Of a stretch of DNA of 64,000 nt, positions 17,726 through 26,084 are shown piece by piece. The DNA is from Arthrobacter sp. MAHUQ-56 (GTDB taxonomy: Bacteria; Actinomycetota; Actinomycetes; Actinomycetales; Micrococcaceae): contig NZ_JAIFZQ010000020.1 in the NCBI RefSeq assembly GCF_019710585.1, positions 62,001 through 126,000 of the forward strand. Reading direction: 5' to 3'. The position numbers and the translations under genes are program-made. The notes beneath the pieces were generated by a model that saw nothing but the letters and a program-made list of their open reading frames with translations, ran no database searches and had not been told where the DNA came from. Position 1 is the stretch's first letter; each line of letters begins with the position of its first letter.

Positions 17726-18937
17726 ATGACATACCTGCCCGGTCTCAGCAAGCCCGCGCCGCCAACGATGGTGGCGTGGAGCCCCGCCATGACCGCGTAC
17801 AACTTCGGCCCGGGCCACCCCATGGCACCGGAACGGATGGACCTGACTGCGCGGCTGGCGCGCAGCCTGGGGATCCTCGACCTTGACCACGTCAACGTGG
17901 CGGCGCCGGATGTGGCATCCGACGCCGAGCTGCAGTCCGTCCACGCACCTGACTATGTGGCGGCGGTCCGCAAGGTCAGCGCGGACCCCTCCCAACCGGA
18001 CGAATCCCGCGGGCTGGGAACCGAGGACGATCCCGCATTTGCCGGGATGCACGAGGCCGCGGCACGACTGGCCGGAGGCTCCCTGCTGGCAGCCGAGCAC
18101 GTGCTGCAGGGTACTGCCGTGCATGCTGTGAACTTCGGCGGCGGCATGCACCACGCCTCCCGCGACCGGGCCAGCGGGTTCTGCATCTACAACGACGCCG
18201 CCCTCGCCGTGCAGGCACTGCTCGACGGCGGAGTGGACAAAGTGGCGTATATCGATGTTGACGCCCACCACGGGGACGGAACGCAAAACATCTTCTGGGA
18301 CGATCCGCGCGTCCTCACCGTGTCACTCCACGAAACCGGGCTGACCCTGTTTCCCGGAACCGGGTTCGCCAATGAGCTCGGCGGCACCGGAGCGGAGGGC
18401 ACCGCCGTGAACGTGGCCCTGCCGGCGGGAACGGCCGATGCCGGCTGGCTGCGGGCCTTTTACGCCGTGGTGCCGCAGCTGGTGGGGGCCTTCCACCCCG
18501 GGGTGATCGTCAGCCAGCACGGCTGCGATTCGCACCGCACCGACCCCCTCACGCACCTCAACCTGAGCGTGGACGGCCAGCGCGAGGCCGCCACCGCCGT
18601 CGGAAATTTGGCGGAACGGTACTGCGGCGGGCGCTGGATCGCCACCGGCGGGGGCGGGTACAACGTCCTGGACGTGGTGCCCCGGGCCTGGAGCCACCTG
18701 GTGGCCATCGCCGCCGGACGGCCCGTTCCGCTGCGGACCCCTGTGCCGCAGGACTGGCGCGACTATGTCGAGGAGAAATTCGGCACCGCTGCGCCAGTGC
18801 TGATGGGGGACGACGTGGAACTGTGGTGGCGGTCCTGGGAAGTCGGCTTCGACCCCAACGACGCCGTGGACCGCTCTGTGATGGCCACCCGCAAGGCAGT
18901 TTTCCCGCTGCACGGCCTCGACCCCTGGTTCGACTAA
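17726..18937 (+). CDS. Acetoin utilization protein AcuC-like histone-deacetylase-family enzyme
   Basis: 403 residues from ATG 17726 (a TTG one codon earlier is possible). The arginase/deacetylase fold shows GPGHPMAPERM near the N-terminus, the catalytic HH at 142-143 (GGGMHHA), the Zn-binding DVDAHHGDG (177-185) with D179 and H181, and CDSHRTDPL for the third ligand. GGGGYN is the last conserved loop. Family members deacylate lysines; AcuC in Bacillus acts on acetyl-CoA synthetase. The acs gene is not in the window. Divergent from trkH. Confidence 0.9.
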   Translation: MTYLPGLSKPAPPTMVAWSPAMTAYNFGPGHPMAPERMDLTARLARSLGILDLDHVNVAAPDVASDAELQSVHAPDYVAAVRKVSADPSQPDESRGLGTEDDPAFAGMHEAAARLAGGSLLAAEHVLQGTAVHAVNFGGGMHHASRDRASGFCIYNDAALAVQALLDGGVDKVAYIDVDAHHGDGTQNIFWDDPRVLTVSLHETGLTLFPGTGFANELGGTGAEGTAVNVALPAGTADAGWLRAFYAVVPQLVGAFHPGVIVSQHGCDSHRTDPLTHLNLSVDGQREAATAVGNLAERYCGGRWIATGGGGYNVLDVVPRAWSHLVAIAAGRPVPLRTPVPQDWRDYVEEKFGTAAPVLMGDDVELWWRSWEVGFDPNDAVDRSVMATRKAVFPLHGLDPWFD

Positions 18938-18963
18938 AGGCGCGGACTCCTGGGCCCTGCCGG

Positions 18964-19479
18964 TCAGCCTGACGGCTTCTCCGTCTGGAACACCACGCCT
19001 GCCGCGCCAATAAGCCAGCCCAACAGTGACAGGGCGAACGCACCGATCAGGTCGGTGGAGGCAGTCCCCTTGACGAGCCACAGAAGCAGGACCAGCAGGC
19101 CCACCGCGAGGTACACCACGATGGCTGCAACGATCCGCCCCGACAGGCTGGCCACGACGTCTGAAGGACTGACCATGGCGGCGCTGCCGGGCCCACGTTC
19201 GCCTGCGGGGGCAGTATCCCCACGGCCCTGGGTTTCACCACCGCCGCGGCGCACCTCGGCAATGGTGAAACCCAAGGCCGAGGCCGTCAGTGAACTCAAT
19301 GATGTGGCCAGCACGCCGGCAGCCGTAACCAGGGCTCCGTTAAGGGGCGGGGCAGCGGTCCGGCCGTCAGGCACCCAGAACCCAACGCGCAGCAGAACGG
19401 TCCCCCACACCGCCACAAAAAGGCCGAGAAACACAAACGCGATGATGTTGAACAGCTGCTGCCGGAGGAAATCCATCAT
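18964..19479 (-). CDS. Integral membrane protein of unknown function
   Basis: About 171 residues. The start region has GTG ATG ATG in frame (19482, 19479, 19476), and AAGGG upstream best suits the second or third. Four hydrophobic segments are seen: near the N-terminus (IIAFVFLGLFVAVWGTV), GALVTAAGVLATSL, IVAAIVVYLAVGLLVLLLWL and LIGAFALSLLGWLIGAAG. A Gly/Arg-rich cytoplasmic or external loop follows the second. The family is not recognised. It is convergent with the AcuC-like gene and divergent from the ArsR-type regulator. Confidence 0.7.
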   Translation of the reverse strand: MMDFLRQQLFNIIAFVFLGLFVAVWGTVLLRVGFWVPDGRTAAPPLNGALVTAAGVLATSLSSLTASALGFTIAEVRRGGGETQGRGDTAPAGERGPGSAAMVSPSDVVASLSGRIVAAIVVYLAVGLLVLLLWLVKGTASTDLIGAFALSLLGWLIGAAGVVFQTEKPSG

Positions 19480-19629
19480 CACCCACCCTTCACCTCACAG
19501 GGGCCAATGTCCGCTCAGTCCGCGGCAACGGTCACACTGTTGTAGCACCGCGGGAGAATCCCGGCAACGCTTCCGGTCCGGGCGAAATAGTTGATGCCTT
19601 TCGGCGTATATGTCGCTAGGGTGGGAGGC

Positions 19630-20247
19630 ATGGTGACAGACGACGTATTTGCCGTCATTGCGGAATCGACCCGGCGTGACATCCTGGTGTCCCTCCGTTC
19701 CGGAGACAAGGCCGTGGGCGAACTGGTGGAGGAACTGGCGGCGAGCCAGCCCACCATTTCCAAGCACCTGAAGGTCCTGCGGGAAGCGCAGCTGGTGAGC
19801 ATGCGCGCCCAGGGGCAGAAACGGTACTACGCCCTCAACCGAGGGCCCCTTGAGGGCATCGCGAGCTGGCTGGAAACGTTCGACGTCGGCACTGGTGCCA
19901 AAGCCGCCGCCGCGCAGGCCGCCACGGACCAGGCAGTGTCGGCCCACCTGAAGGAAGGCGTCGCCGCTGCCGCCGCTTCACTGCCGCCTGCAGGCCGGGC
20001 CGTGCAAGCGGCACCGGCGGAACCGGCGCCGGCACAGGCGAGCAAAGAGGAAGTCCCCACGCCCGTCCTGGTGCGCGAAGGGGCTGAGCTGAGTCCCGCC
20101 GTCGTCATCCCGGGCGGAACCGGCACCCCGCTCAGCGACGACAGCGTTCCCCAGCAGATCGGCCGCACCGTGGGCCGGGCGGCCACCAAGGCAGCCGACC
20201 TGCTGGCCAACCTTCCCACCCTGCCCAAATTCGGGCGCAAGAAGTAG
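19630..20247 (+). CDS. ArsR-type winged-helix regulator with long disordered C-terminus
   Basis: 205 residues. The start at 19630 (ATG GTG) follows GGGAGG very closely, so the adjacent GTG 19633 may be used. Residues 5-80 form a winged helix with STRRDILVSLRSGDKAVGEL, recognition helix SQPTISKHLKVLREA and wing QKRYYAL. The last ~100 residues are Ala/Pro-rich and end in a basic stretch (FGRKK). No metal-binding Cys typical of ArsR sensors is present. Proteins of this shape are common in Arthrobacter, and their ligands are unknown. Confidence 0.82.
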   Translation: MVTDDVFAVIAESTRRDILVSLRSGDKAVGELVEELAASQPTISKHLKVLREAQLVSMRAQGQKRYYALNRGPLEGIASWLETFDVGTGAKAAAAQAATDQAVSAHLKEGVAAAAASLPPAGRAVQAAPAEPAPAQASKEEVPTPVLVREGAELSPAVVIPGGTGTPLSDDSVPQQIGRTVGRAATKAADLLANLPTLPKFGRKK

Positions 20248-20277
20248 GTCCCGGCCGCGGGCAGCAGCGGCCTACTT
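20242..20277. terminator. Possible bidirectional terminator between the regulator and lldD
   Basis: AAGTA (20242-20246) pairs with TACTT (20273-20277) and GGCCGC (20253-20258) with GCGGCC (20267-20272), across the two convergent stop codons. The outer and inner stems are separated by a 6-base bulge on one side. No U tract is present. Confidence 0.4.
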
Positions 20278-21612
20278 ACCCAGCAGCCGCACGTGGTCCG
20301 GGGTCAGTTCGGAAACCTTGCTGACGCCCAGCAGGGCCATGGTGCGGGCCATGTCCTTTTCGAGGATCTGGAGCGTGCGGTCCACCCCGGCGCGGCCGCC
20401 GGCCATGAGGCCGTACAGGTAGGCGCGGCCGATCAGGGTGAAGTCGGCGCCCAGTGCCAGGGCGGCGATCATGTCCGCGCCGCTCATGATGCCGGTGTCC
20501 AGCATGATCGCGGCATCGGTGTTGTCCGCTTCGAAGGCCTGCCTGACCTCGGGGAGCAGGTGGAACGGAATCGGGGCACGGTCCAGCTGGCGCCCGCCGT
20601 GGTTGGACAGGACAACGCCGTCCGCGCCGTGGTCCACCACCCGGCGGGCGTCCTCCACGGTCTGGATGCCCTTGACCACCAGCTTCCCCTTCCAGGTTTC
20701 GCGCAGCCAGTCCAGGTCCTCGAACGTCAGGGTGGGGTCGAACATCGAGTTGATCAGGTCGGCCACCGTGCCGGTGTAGCGGGACAGCGAGGCGAAGGTC
20801 AGCGGTTCGTGGGTAAGGAAGTTGAACCACCAGGCGGGCCGGTAGGAGGCGTCCAGGACGGTCTTCAGGGTCAGCGCGGGCGGGATGGTCATGCCGTTGC
20901 GCACGTCGCGGAGCCGGGCCCCTGCCACGGCCGTGTCCACGGTGACCATGAGGGTGTCGTTGCCGGCCTTGGCGGCGCGCTCGATCAACTCCAGCGACCG
21001 GTCGCGGTCCGTCCACAGGTACAGCTGGAACCAGTTGCGGCCGTTCGGGGCGGCTGCTGCCACGTCCTCGATGGAGGCCGTACCCATGGTGGAGAGGGTG
21101 TAGGGGATGCCTGCCGCTTCGGCTGCCTGCGAACCGGCGTACTCGCCTTCGGACTGCATCATCCGGGTGAAGCCGGTGGGGGCGATGCCCACCGGAAGCC
21201 GGGACGGCTTGCCCAGGATTTCGGTGCTGAGGTCTATCGAGGAGACGTTGCGCAGAATGCCGGGGCGGAACTCGATGTCCAGGAAGGCCTGGCGGGCGCG
21301 GCGGAGGGTGATTTCCCCTTCCGCAGCGCCGTCGGTGTAGTCGAACGGTGCCTGCGGCGTGCGGCGCTTGGCGATGTCCCGCAGTTCCCACACCGTGCTG
21401 GCACGCTTGAGCCGGGCTTCCTTGCTGAACTCCGGCTTCTTGAACTGCATCAGCGGGGCGAGGTCCGAGTACTTGGGGATGCGGCGCTTCAGTGCTGCCG
21501 GCACAACGGCGGACGACGCCGGAGCCGCGGCGGGTGCGGCGGCCGCGGGAACGTCGGTGGTGTCCGGGGCCGGGGTCGTCTCGGGATTGCTGGGCTGGAT
21601 GGTGTGGGTCAC
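20272..21612 (-). CDS. lldD: L-lactate dehydrogenase, FMN-dependent, quinone-linked type
   Basis: 446 residues from GTG 21612, 7 bases after GGAGG. The first ~45 residues are an Ala/Pro/Thr-rich extension before the TIM barrel. FMN and substrate residues typical of alpha-hydroxy-acid oxidases are seen: APTGFTRMM (144-152), K314 in VVKG, and the catalytic H338 in SNHGGRQLD, followed by LDTGIMSG. The family oxidises L-lactate to pyruvate at the membrane, passing electrons to quinone. It is divergent from a FadR-type regulator, with two matching operators between the starts. Rhamnose breakdown at 56-61 kb would feed it lactate. Confidence 0.9.
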   Translation of the reverse strand: MTHTIQPSNPETTPAPDTTDVPAAAAPAAAPASSAVVPAALKRRIPKYSDLAPLMQFKKPEFSKEARLKRASTVWELRDIAKRRTPQAPFDYTDGAAEGEITLRRARQAFLDIEFRPGILRNVSSIDLSTEILGKPSRLPVGIAPTGFTRMMQSEGEYAGSQAAEAAGIPYTLSTMGTASIEDVAAAAPNGRNWFQLYLWTDRDRSLELIERAAKAGNDTLMVTVDTAVAGARLRDVRNGMTIPPALTLKTVLDASYRPAWWFNFLTHEPLTFASLSRYTGTVADLINSMFDPTLTFEDLDWLRETWKGKLVVKGIQTVEDARRVVDHGADGVVLSNHGGRQLDRAPIPFHLLPEVRQAFEADNTDAAIMLDTGIMSGADMIAALALGADFTLIGRAYLYGLMAGGRAGVDRTLQILEKDMARTMALLGVSKVSELTPDHVRLLGK

Positions 21613-21623
21613 GTGTCCTCCTA

Positions 21624-21659
21624 TGGTCTAACCACACTCTAGGTCATGTGGTCCAACCA
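21624..21659. promoter_or_regulatory. Paired FadR/LldR-type operators in the lldD-regulator intergenic region
   Basis: TGGTCTAACCA (21624-21634) and TGGTCCAACCA (21649-21659) are two copies of the TGGT-N3-ACCA palindrome used by FadR-subfamily GntR regulators including LldR. They are 25 bp apart centre to centre. They lie between divergent starts, so one repressor can close both promoters. A -10-like TACTAT sits just downstream for the regulator. Confidence 0.8.
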
Positions 21660-21678
21660 CATCAACTACTATTTATCC

Positions 21679-22374
21679 ATGCGTACGCACCAGCTTGTCC
21701 TGTCCTGGATCGAGAATGAGCTCTCCGCCGGCCGGCTGGCCCTGGGGGGCCGGCTGCCGGCCGAACGCAGCCTGGCTGAGCACCTCAAGGTGTCACGGAC
21801 TTCCGTGCGGGAGGCCATCCGGATCCTGGAGGCGATGGGTGTGGTGCGCGCGGGCGTGGGGTCCGGTCCGGAGGCGGGGACCGTGGTCATATCGGATCCG
21901 ACGGCGGCGCTCGGCTCGGCCCTGCGCCTGCACGTTGCCACGCAGCACCTGCCGGTGGCGGACATCGTGGAGACGCGGGTCCTGTTGGAGTCGTGGGCCG
22001 CAGCCAAGGCGCGGCCTGACGCGCCCGAGCTCGACGAGGCGGCCGACCTGCTGCATGCCATGGACGCCTCCGAGGGCCTGGATATCAGCGGCTTCCTGGC
22101 GCTCGACGTCCGTTTCCACCTGGCCCTCGCGAATGCGGCGGGCAACGCCGTGGTCAGTGCCATGATGGGCTCACTCCGTGAATCCATCCAGGGCTATGCG
22201 GCCGAGCTGACCTCGGGGCTGCCGGACTGGGATGCTACGGCCTCCCGGTTGCGGACGGAGCACCGGGAGATCCTGGCGGCAATCAGGGAGGGCGACGGCG
22301 GCCGGGCGGCCACGCTGGTGGCCGCCCATATTGAGGGGTACTACAAAGAGGCCGGGCTGGCCGCGGGCCTCTAG
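21679..22374 (+). CDS. FadR-subfamily GntR regulator, probable lactate regulator
   Basis: 231 residues from ATG 21679; an ATG at 21646 lies inside the operator and is unlikely. No Shine-Dalgarno is visible and a -10-like box ends about 7 bases upstream, so the mRNA is probably leaderless. The N-terminal winged helix has GRLPAERSLAEHLKVSRTSV, followed by REAIRILEAMGVV. The C-terminal FCD domain contains DVRFHLALANAAGN and a later TEHREILAAI, giving the Asp/His metal-site pattern of FCD proteins. The neighbour lldD and the TGGT-N3-ACCA sites make L-lactate the likely effector. Confidence 0.85.
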   Translation: MRTHQLVLSWIENELSAGRLALGGRLPAERSLAEHLKVSRTSVREAIRILEAMGVVRAGVGSGPEAGTVVISDPTAALGSALRLHVATQHLPVADIVETRVLLESWAAAKARPDAPELDEAADLLHAMDASEGLDISGFLALDVRFHLALANAAGNAVVSAMMGSLRESIQGYAAELTSGLPDWDATASRLRTEHREILAAIREGDGGRAATLVAAHIEGYYKEAGLAAGL

Positions 22375-23405
22375 CCGTGGACCGTGCTCCGCGGGGCCTT
22401 GGCGGGGCCGGTGCTGGCGCGCACTTCCAGCCGCGGCTGGTAGCTGCTGCCCGGGGCCTCGTTCCCTTCCTTGCGGATCAGCGCCCGGAGCTGGTGCCAC
22501 GCCTGCTCGCCCAGTTCGGTGATGGGGACGGCAGCAGTGGTGAGCGCCGGCGTCGTGTATTTGGCAAACGGGATGTCATCGAAGCCTGTCACCGAGATAT
22601 CGCCCGGCACGTCCAGGCCGCGCTCGTGCAGGCCGCTCATCAGCCCCATGGCCACGAGGTCGTTGAAGGCCAGGATGCCGGTGGCGCCGCTCGCCAGCAC
22701 GGCGTCCACCGCTTCGTGCCCGGTGTCGAAATCGGAGCCGCCCTCAAGCATGGTGACTTCCACCTCCAGGTGCGCGGCCTTGAAGGTCTCCAGGCCCTTG
22801 AGCCGCATTCCGTTGGAGGCGCTGCGCGGCGGGCCGGCCAGGAAGGCCAGGCGGGTGTGGCCCAGTTCCACCAGGTGCCCGGCGATGTCCTGCACGCCCT
22901 GCCCGTAGTCCACCACCAGGCTGGGAACACCGGGGGCGGAGGTGGTGCGGTTGATCAGCACCAGCGGATGCAGTGACGGCGCGATCTCTTCCAGCTCCGC
23001 ATCGCTCATGCGGGGGGCGCACAGCACCAGCCCGTCGCAGCGGCGCCGCGCCTCGCCTGCCAGGATGGTCTCCTCGCTGGAAACCTCGAAAGAGTCGGCG
23101 ATGAGGACGCGGTAACCGTCCTGGGCTGCCGCGCGGCTCAGGCCGCGGAGGATGGCCTGGAATGTGGGGTTGGCGAGGTCCGGCACCACGATGCCGATGG
23201 TGTCCGTCTTGCCCAGGGCCAGGCTGCGTCCCACCGGGTTGGGCTGGTACTTCAGCTCCGCGGCTGCTGCGCGGACGCGGGCGGCGATCTCGGGGTCCAC
23301 CGTGAAGTTGCCGTTCATGACCCGGGAGACCGTGGCATGCGAGACCCCGGCCTTAATTGCGACATCAGCGATGCCGATCCGGCCGCTTGCCGACTTCCTG
23401 ACCAT
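22371..23405 (-). CDS. LacI-family transcriptional repressor (regulator 1)
   Basis: 344 residues from ATG 23405 with AAGGG 8 bases upstream; an in-frame start at 23591 would add 62 atypical residues. The N-terminal HTH reads IGIADVAIKAGVSHATVSRV (11-30), followed by hinge residues KYQPNPVGRSLALGKT. The rest is a periplasmic-binding-like effector domain. Its start region and the promoter of the uronate operon share a 297-bp gap holding three 12-bp GAAAACGCTTTC-type palindromes, so it probably represses itself and that operon. The same motif recurs at 34.2, 36.5, 41.8 and 48.3 kb. The inducer is unknown, possibly a uronate or aldarate. Confidence 0.88.
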   Translation of the reverse strand: MVRKSASGRIGIADVAIKAGVSHATVSRVMNGNFTVDPEIAARVRAAAAELKYQPNPVGRSLALGKTDTIGIVVPDLANPTFQAILRGLSRAAAQDGYRVLIADSFEVSSEETILAGEARRRCDGLVLCAPRMSDAELEEIAPSLHPLVLINRTTSAPGVPSLVVDYGQGVQDIAGHLVELGHTRLAFLAGPPRSASNGMRLKGLETFKAAHLEVEVTMLEGGSDFDTGHEAVDAVLASGATGILAFNDLVAMGLMSGLHERGLDVPGDISVTGFDDIPFAKYTTPALTTAAVPITELGEQAWHQLRALIRKEGNEAPGSSYQPRLEVRASTGPAKAPRSTVHG

Positions 23406-23453
23406 GGGGAACCCTTCGTTGAGCGCTTTGGAACACAGCATATACCGGGATGG

Positions 23454-23465
23454 GAAAGCGATTTC
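23454..23465. promoter_or_regulatory. LacI-type operator, motif A (upstream of regulator 1)
   Basis: GAAAGCGATTTC, 49 bp before the start of regulator 1. One mismatch from a perfect palindrome. Position suggests autoregulation. Confidence 0.55.
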
Positions 23466-23532
23466 TACGCTTTTCCCCGGTTTTCCGCCCCCGTTCCCGG
23501 GCATCACCCAGGCCGGAGGCCGTCCCGCGTTA

Positions 23533-23544
23533 GAAAACGCTTTC
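23533..23544. promoter_or_regulatory. LacI-type operator, motif A (upstream of uronate operon promoter)
   Basis: GAAAACGCTTTC, 18 bp before the -35 hexamer of the operon promoter. An identical copy lies 77 bp downstream, past the -10, a spacing compatible with repressor looping. Confidence 0.65.
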
Positions 23545-23562
23545 CTCCAGCGCGGAGAACGG

Positions 23563-23592
23563 TTGACGGATCGGCTCCGCGGTTGGTACAAC
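23563..23592 (+). promoter_or_regulatory. Sigma-70-type promoter of the uronate/aldarate operon
   Basis: TTGACG (23563-23568), an 18-bp spacer, and TACAAC (23587-23592). It lies between two identical motif A operators. The untranslated leader to the first gene would be about 100 bases. Confidence 0.6.
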
Positions 23593-23609
23593 TGCTATTA
23601 GCGAACTGA

Positions 23610-23621
23610 GAAAACGCTTTC
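23610..23621. promoter_or_regulatory. LacI-type operator, motif A (downstream of -10)
   Basis: GAAAACGCTTTC, 17 bp after the -10 box, where bound repressor would block initiation or early elongation. Exact copy of the site at 23533. Confidence 0.65.
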
Positions 23622-23702
23622 TGGTGCGGTGCAGCAAGGTGCCGCCGCCCAACACCAGCGGCCGTTCCCCGGCCGGGTAAACGAGCCTTCGAAAGGGACC
23701 CC

Positions 23703-25115
23703 ATGGTCAACACAGCCGAGACGACGCCGGCCCGAGCCGCTTCCCACCCCGGCGCGGCAGCCGGCAAGGCGCGCATTGCCCTGATCGGCACCGGCGGCCG
23801 TTCCGAGATGTATATCCGTGCCATTCTTGGCAAGCACGCGGACACGGCGGAACTGGTGGCCTTCTCCGACGTCAACCCGGGGCGCGTTGAGTTCTACCAA
23901 AAGCTCATCCAGGAACTCGGCGCCCCCGGGCCCGTCGCGTCGTTCGACCCCGCAGACCTCCCCGCCTTCATCCAGGCCAACAACATCCACCGGGTCATCG
24001 TCACCACGCCTGACTACACCCACGCCGACTACATCGTCGAAGGGCTCCGTGCGGGCGCCGACGTCGTCGTCGAAAAGCCCCTCACCATCAACGCCGAGGG
24101 CTGCCGCCGCATCACCCAGGCCGTGCACGAGACCGGCCGCAACGTGGTGGTCACCTTCAACTACCGCTACTCACCCCGCAACAGCGCGCTCAAGGAAATC
24201 ATCCAAAGCGGCGTGATTGGCAAGGTCACCTCCATCGACTTCAGCTGGGTCCTGGACACGGTCCATGGCGCGGACTACTTCCGCCGCTGGCACCGCGAGA
24301 AGAAGAACTCCGGCGGGCTGCTGATCCACAAGGCGTCCCACCACTTCGACCTGGTCAACTGGTGGATCGACGACGTCCCGGAACGGGTTTTCGCGTCCGG
24401 CGGCCTGAAGTTCTACGGCGACAAGAACGCTGCCGAGCGCGGGCTTGGTCCCCGGCCTGAACGCGGAACGCCCGACGCCGATGCCCCCAACGCGGGAAAG
24501 GATCCGTTCGCGCTGGACCTGAGGGAGGACGAACGGCTCAAGGCCCTCTTCCTCGACAACGAGCACTACGACGGCTACCGCCGCGACCAGGACGTGTTCA
24601 CCGGCGGCATCACCATCGAGGACAACCTGGCGCTCGTGGTGGAGTACCAGGGCGGTCCGCGCCTGAGCTACTCCCTGAACGCCCACAGCCCCTGGGAGGG
24701 GTACCGGGTGGCGGTCAACGGCACCGAAGGACGCGCCGAGCTGGAAGTGGTGGAACGCGCCGCCGTCCTGCACAGCACCGACAGGAAGACTGTGGTGGAC
24801 CCGAGTGCCACCCCGGTCGAGGAAGAGGACGCCGTGCGCCGCAACGGTGAGCGCCTGGTGGTCCAGCGCCACTGGGAGGCTGCCTACGAGGTGCCCATCG
24901 TCAACGGCGAAGGCGGCCACGGCGGCGGCGACGAGCTCCTGCTCTCGGACCTCTTCAACGGACCGGGCGAGGATCCGCTGGGCCGGCCCTCCGGCTACCT
25001 GGACGGGCTGAGGTCCGTCTCCGTGGGTATTGCCGGCAACCAGTCGCTCGAAACCTCCCTCCCCGTGCGCATTGGGGACCTGGGCCTCGGCGCCGACCTC
25101 CGCCGCGGCAAGTAA
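23703..25115 (+). CDS. Gfo/Idh/MocA-family NAD(P)-dependent oxidoreductase
   Basis: 470 residues, longer than the usual 340-390. The N-terminal Rossmann fold begins ARIALIGTGGRSEMY (about 23-37). VVVEKPLT supplies the conserved Lys, and HKASHHFDLVNWW the conserved His region. A ~70-residue insertion (PRPERGTPDADAPNAG and around) and a longer C-terminal sheet follow. First gene of the operon with an SDR, KdgD, an enolase-superfamily enzyme and a semialdehyde dehydrogenase. A sugar or uronate dehydrogenase role fits the context, but substrate cannot be read. Start ATG 23703 follows GAAAGGGACCCC. Confidence 0.85.
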   Translation: MVNTAETTPARAASHPGAAAGKARIALIGTGGRSEMYIRAILGKHADTAELVAFSDVNPGRVEFYQKLIQELGAPGPVASFDPADLPAFIQANNIHRVIVTTPDYTHADYIVEGLRAGADVVVEKPLTINAEGCRRITQAVHETGRNVVVTFNYRYSPRNSALKEIIQSGVIGKVTSIDFSWVLDTVHGADYFRRWHREKKNSGGLLIHKASHHFDLVNWWIDDVPERVFASGGLKFYGDKNAAERGLGPRPERGTPDADAPNAGKDPFALDLREDERLKALFLDNEHYDGYRRDQDVFTGGITIEDNLALVVEYQGGPRLSYSLNAHSPWEGYRVAVNGTEGRAELEVVERAAVLHSTDRKTVVDPSATPVEEEDAVRRNGERLVVQRHWEAAYEVPIVNGEGGHGGGDELLLSDLFNGPGEDPLGRPSGYLDGLRSVSVGIAGNQSLETSLPVRIGDLGLGADLRRGK

Positions 25116-25124
25116 GGACGAACC

Positions 25125-26084
25125 ATGAGCAGGATATTCGTTACCGGCGGCTCCGGCCGGCTGGGCAGGAGCGTTGTGGCAGGGCTGGCCCAGGCGGGCC
25201 ACGAGGTGGTCTCCGTTGACCGCGACGCCGTGCCCGCGGAACTGCTGCCGGCAGGCGTCGTGCAGGAGACAGCGGACCTCCTGGCGCCCGGGGAGGCGCT
25301 GCGGCTGTTGGGCGCAGCAAAGCCCGACGCCGTCATCCACCTTGCAGCGATCGCCGTGCCGTTCAGTGCGCCCGAGGACGTCATTTTCGGCACCAACACG
25401 CGGCTCGCCTTCGCCGTCATCAGCGCGGCGACGGAGCTCGGGGTCCCGAAGATCATCACCGCCAGCAGCCCCACCGTCCTCGGCTACGGGTCCCCGGCGG
25501 GCTGGCTGCCGCCGTCGTTCCCGCTGGACGAGCGGACGCCGCCGAAGCCCTGGAACGCCTACGCCCTGTCCAAGCTCATCGCTGAGCAGACGGTTCAGAT
25601 GTTCGCCGCGGCGCAGGGGGAGAAGATCCGCTACGCAGCCTTCAGGCCCTGCTTCATCATCTCGCCGGAGGAATGGGAAGGCGCGCCCACCCAGCAGGGC
25701 CACACCCTCGCCGAGCGCCTCGCCGATCCCGCACTGTCCGCCCCTGCGCTGTTCAACTACGTGGACGCGCGGGACGTGGCGGACTTCCTGGACCTGCTGC
25801 TGCGGAAGATGGAGTCCATTCCCAACGGCGAGACGTTCTTCGTCGGGGCGGCGGACGCACTTGCCACTGCACCCCTTGCGGAACTGATGCCGAAATTCCT
25901 GCCCGGAAGCGAAGCACTCAGCGCCGGCCTCACCGGCACTAGCCCCGCATTCTCCATCGCCAAAGCCCAGGAACTGCTCGGCTGGCAACCCAAGCGCACG
26001 TGGCGCACCGAACTCAAACCCACCCTCAACGACGAGGCCTCCACGCTGGTCACTGCCGGCGGCGGAGCCAAGGAGACATCATGA
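25125..26084 (+). CDS. NAD-dependent epimerase/dehydratase-family (extended SDR) oxidoreductase, possible uronate dehydrogenase
   Basis: 319 residues. GGSGRLG (8-14) is the nucleotide loop. Catalytic Ser lies in ITASSPT, and Tyr/Lys in NAYALSKLI. Its position 9 bp after the Gfo/Idh gene and a 4-bp ATGA overlap with kdgD mark one operon. In oxidative uronate pathways an SDR of this type, uronate dehydrogenase (Udh), oxidises galacturonate or glucuronate to the aldaric lactone. The protein is about 50 residues longer than typical Udh, so an epimerase or another sugar dehydrogenase remains possible. Confidence 0.75.
   Translation: MSRIFVTGGSGRLGRSVVAGLAQAGHEVVSVDRDAVPAELLPAGVVQETADLLAPGEALRLLGAAKPDAVIHLAAIAVPFSAPEDVIFGTNTRLAFAVISAATELGVPKIITASSPTVLGYGSPAGWLPPSFPLDERTPPKPWNAYALSKLIAEQTVQMFAAAQGEKIRYAAFRPCFIISPEEWEGAPTQQGHTLAERLADPALSAPALFNYVDARDVADFLDLLLRKMESIPNGETFFVGAADALATAPLAELMPKFLPGSEALSAGLTGTSPAFSIAKAQELLGWQPKRTWRTELKPTLNDEASTLVTAGGGAKETS

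Noticed and set aside
20276-21637. 453-residue minus-strand frame overlapping lldD almost exactly
   Set aside because: It is the shifted frame of lldD; only the 20272-21612 frame shows the FMN and catalytic motifs.
23421-23432. GAGCGCTTTGGA as another motif A operator
   Set aside because: Only one half-site matches; the symmetric half is absent.
24171-25988. 605-residue minus-strand open frame across the Gfo/Idh and SDR genes
   Set aside because: Mirror frame of two genes with clear nucleotide-binding loops and operon overlaps.
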